DNA from: Alphaproteobacteria bacterium
Lineage (GTDB): Bacteria > Pseudomonadota > Alphaproteobacteria > BNTO01
Length of the DNA stretch: 6,116 bases
NCBI GenBank assembly: GCA_025996655.1
Contig: BNTO01000063.1
Coordinates: 1 to 6,116, forward strand
Direction of reading: 5' to 3'
Below, piece by piece: positions 6,065 through 6,116 of this stretch (the first letter of the stretch is position 1; every line of letters begins with the position of its first letter). The notes below the pieces were generated by a model, which had not been told where the DNA came from, searched no databases, and saw nothing but the letters and a program-made list of their open reading frames with translations. Both the position numbers and the translations under genes were made by a program.

Positions 6065-6116
6065 TTGGCTTACAGTACAGATTTTAGAAAGAGGGTATTG
6101 GAACATTACGCGAAAA
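6031..6116 (+). mobile_element. Left end of an IS630-family insertion sequence (partial)
   Basis: The transposase start at 6065 implies that the left terminus lies a few tens of bases upstream, probably near one of the TA dinucleotides at 6036-6040, since IS630/Tc1-type elements target TA. The terminal inverted repeat cannot be confirmed because the right end is outside the window, so the left boundary is approximate. Transcription would run away from the DUF4139 gene. Confidence 0.5.
6065..6116 (+). CDS. IS630-family transposase, N-terminus (truncated by window)
   Basis: Reading from the TTG at 6065 gives MAYSTDFRKRVLEHYAK and then the window ends. This matches the typical opening of IS630-family transposases (MAYS.DLR.RV...), which precedes their helix-turn-helix DNA-binding region. 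Only 17 codons are visible, so whether the transposase is intact cannot be judged. An in-frame GTG at 6041 is an alternative start that would add eight residues; the family's usual MAYS opening favours 6065. No clear Shine-Dalgarno is present. The catalytic DDE residues would lie outside the window. Confidence 0.7.
   Translation, partial: MAYSTDFRKRVLEHYAK

Noticed and set aside
6048..6076. TTGTTA-17 bp-TACAGT as a rightward promoter
   Set aside because: Spacing is ideal, but the -10 would lie inside the transposase reading frame that starts at 6065, so it cannot drive that start; likely coincidental.

Overview
The window looks like a piece of an alphaproteobacterial chromosome, most likely from a host-associated lineage such as Holosporales or a Rickettsiales-like endosymbiont. 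This placement is an inference. It rests on alphaproteobacterial features of the alanyl-tRNA synthetase, on a BamF/DUF3035-type lipoprotein (a family largely confined to Alphaproteobacteria), on an in-frame palindromic insertion like those described in Rickettsia and Wolbachia genes, and on an IS630-type transposase start at the right edge.

Layout. Bases 1-179 hold no gene I can support, only stem-loop-forming sequence. Bases 180-1325 (+) encode a BamF-like lipoprotein with a short conserved N-terminal module and a very long Lys/Glu-rich, then strongly basic, tail. Bases 1326-1447 contain a perfect 20-bp tandem duplication and a candidate promoter for the next gene. Bases 1448-4195 (+) are a complete alaS, interrupted in frame by a 148-bp imperfect palindrome (3003-3150) that adds about 50 residues to the editing half of the enzyme. 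After a 64-bp gap with a 12-bp palindrome and a strong ribosome binding site comes a 62-codon single-span membrane protein (4260-4448, +). It overlaps tail-to-tail by 9 bp with a 484-residue exported DUF4139-family protein on the opposite strand (4440-5894, -). Bases 5895-6064 are non-coding. At the right edge the first 17 codons of an IS630-family transposase run out of the window.

How the genes relate. alaS is the only gene with a precisely known job (charging tRNA-Ala and clearing mis-charged tRNA-Ala). The BamF-like lipoprotein points to outer-membrane protein assembly. The small membrane protein probably shares the alaS transcript. The DUF4139 protein is an independent, oppositely transcribed envelope protein of unknown function. 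I see no defence locus, CRISPR array or RNA gene. The most notable signal is the palindromic element embedded in alaS.
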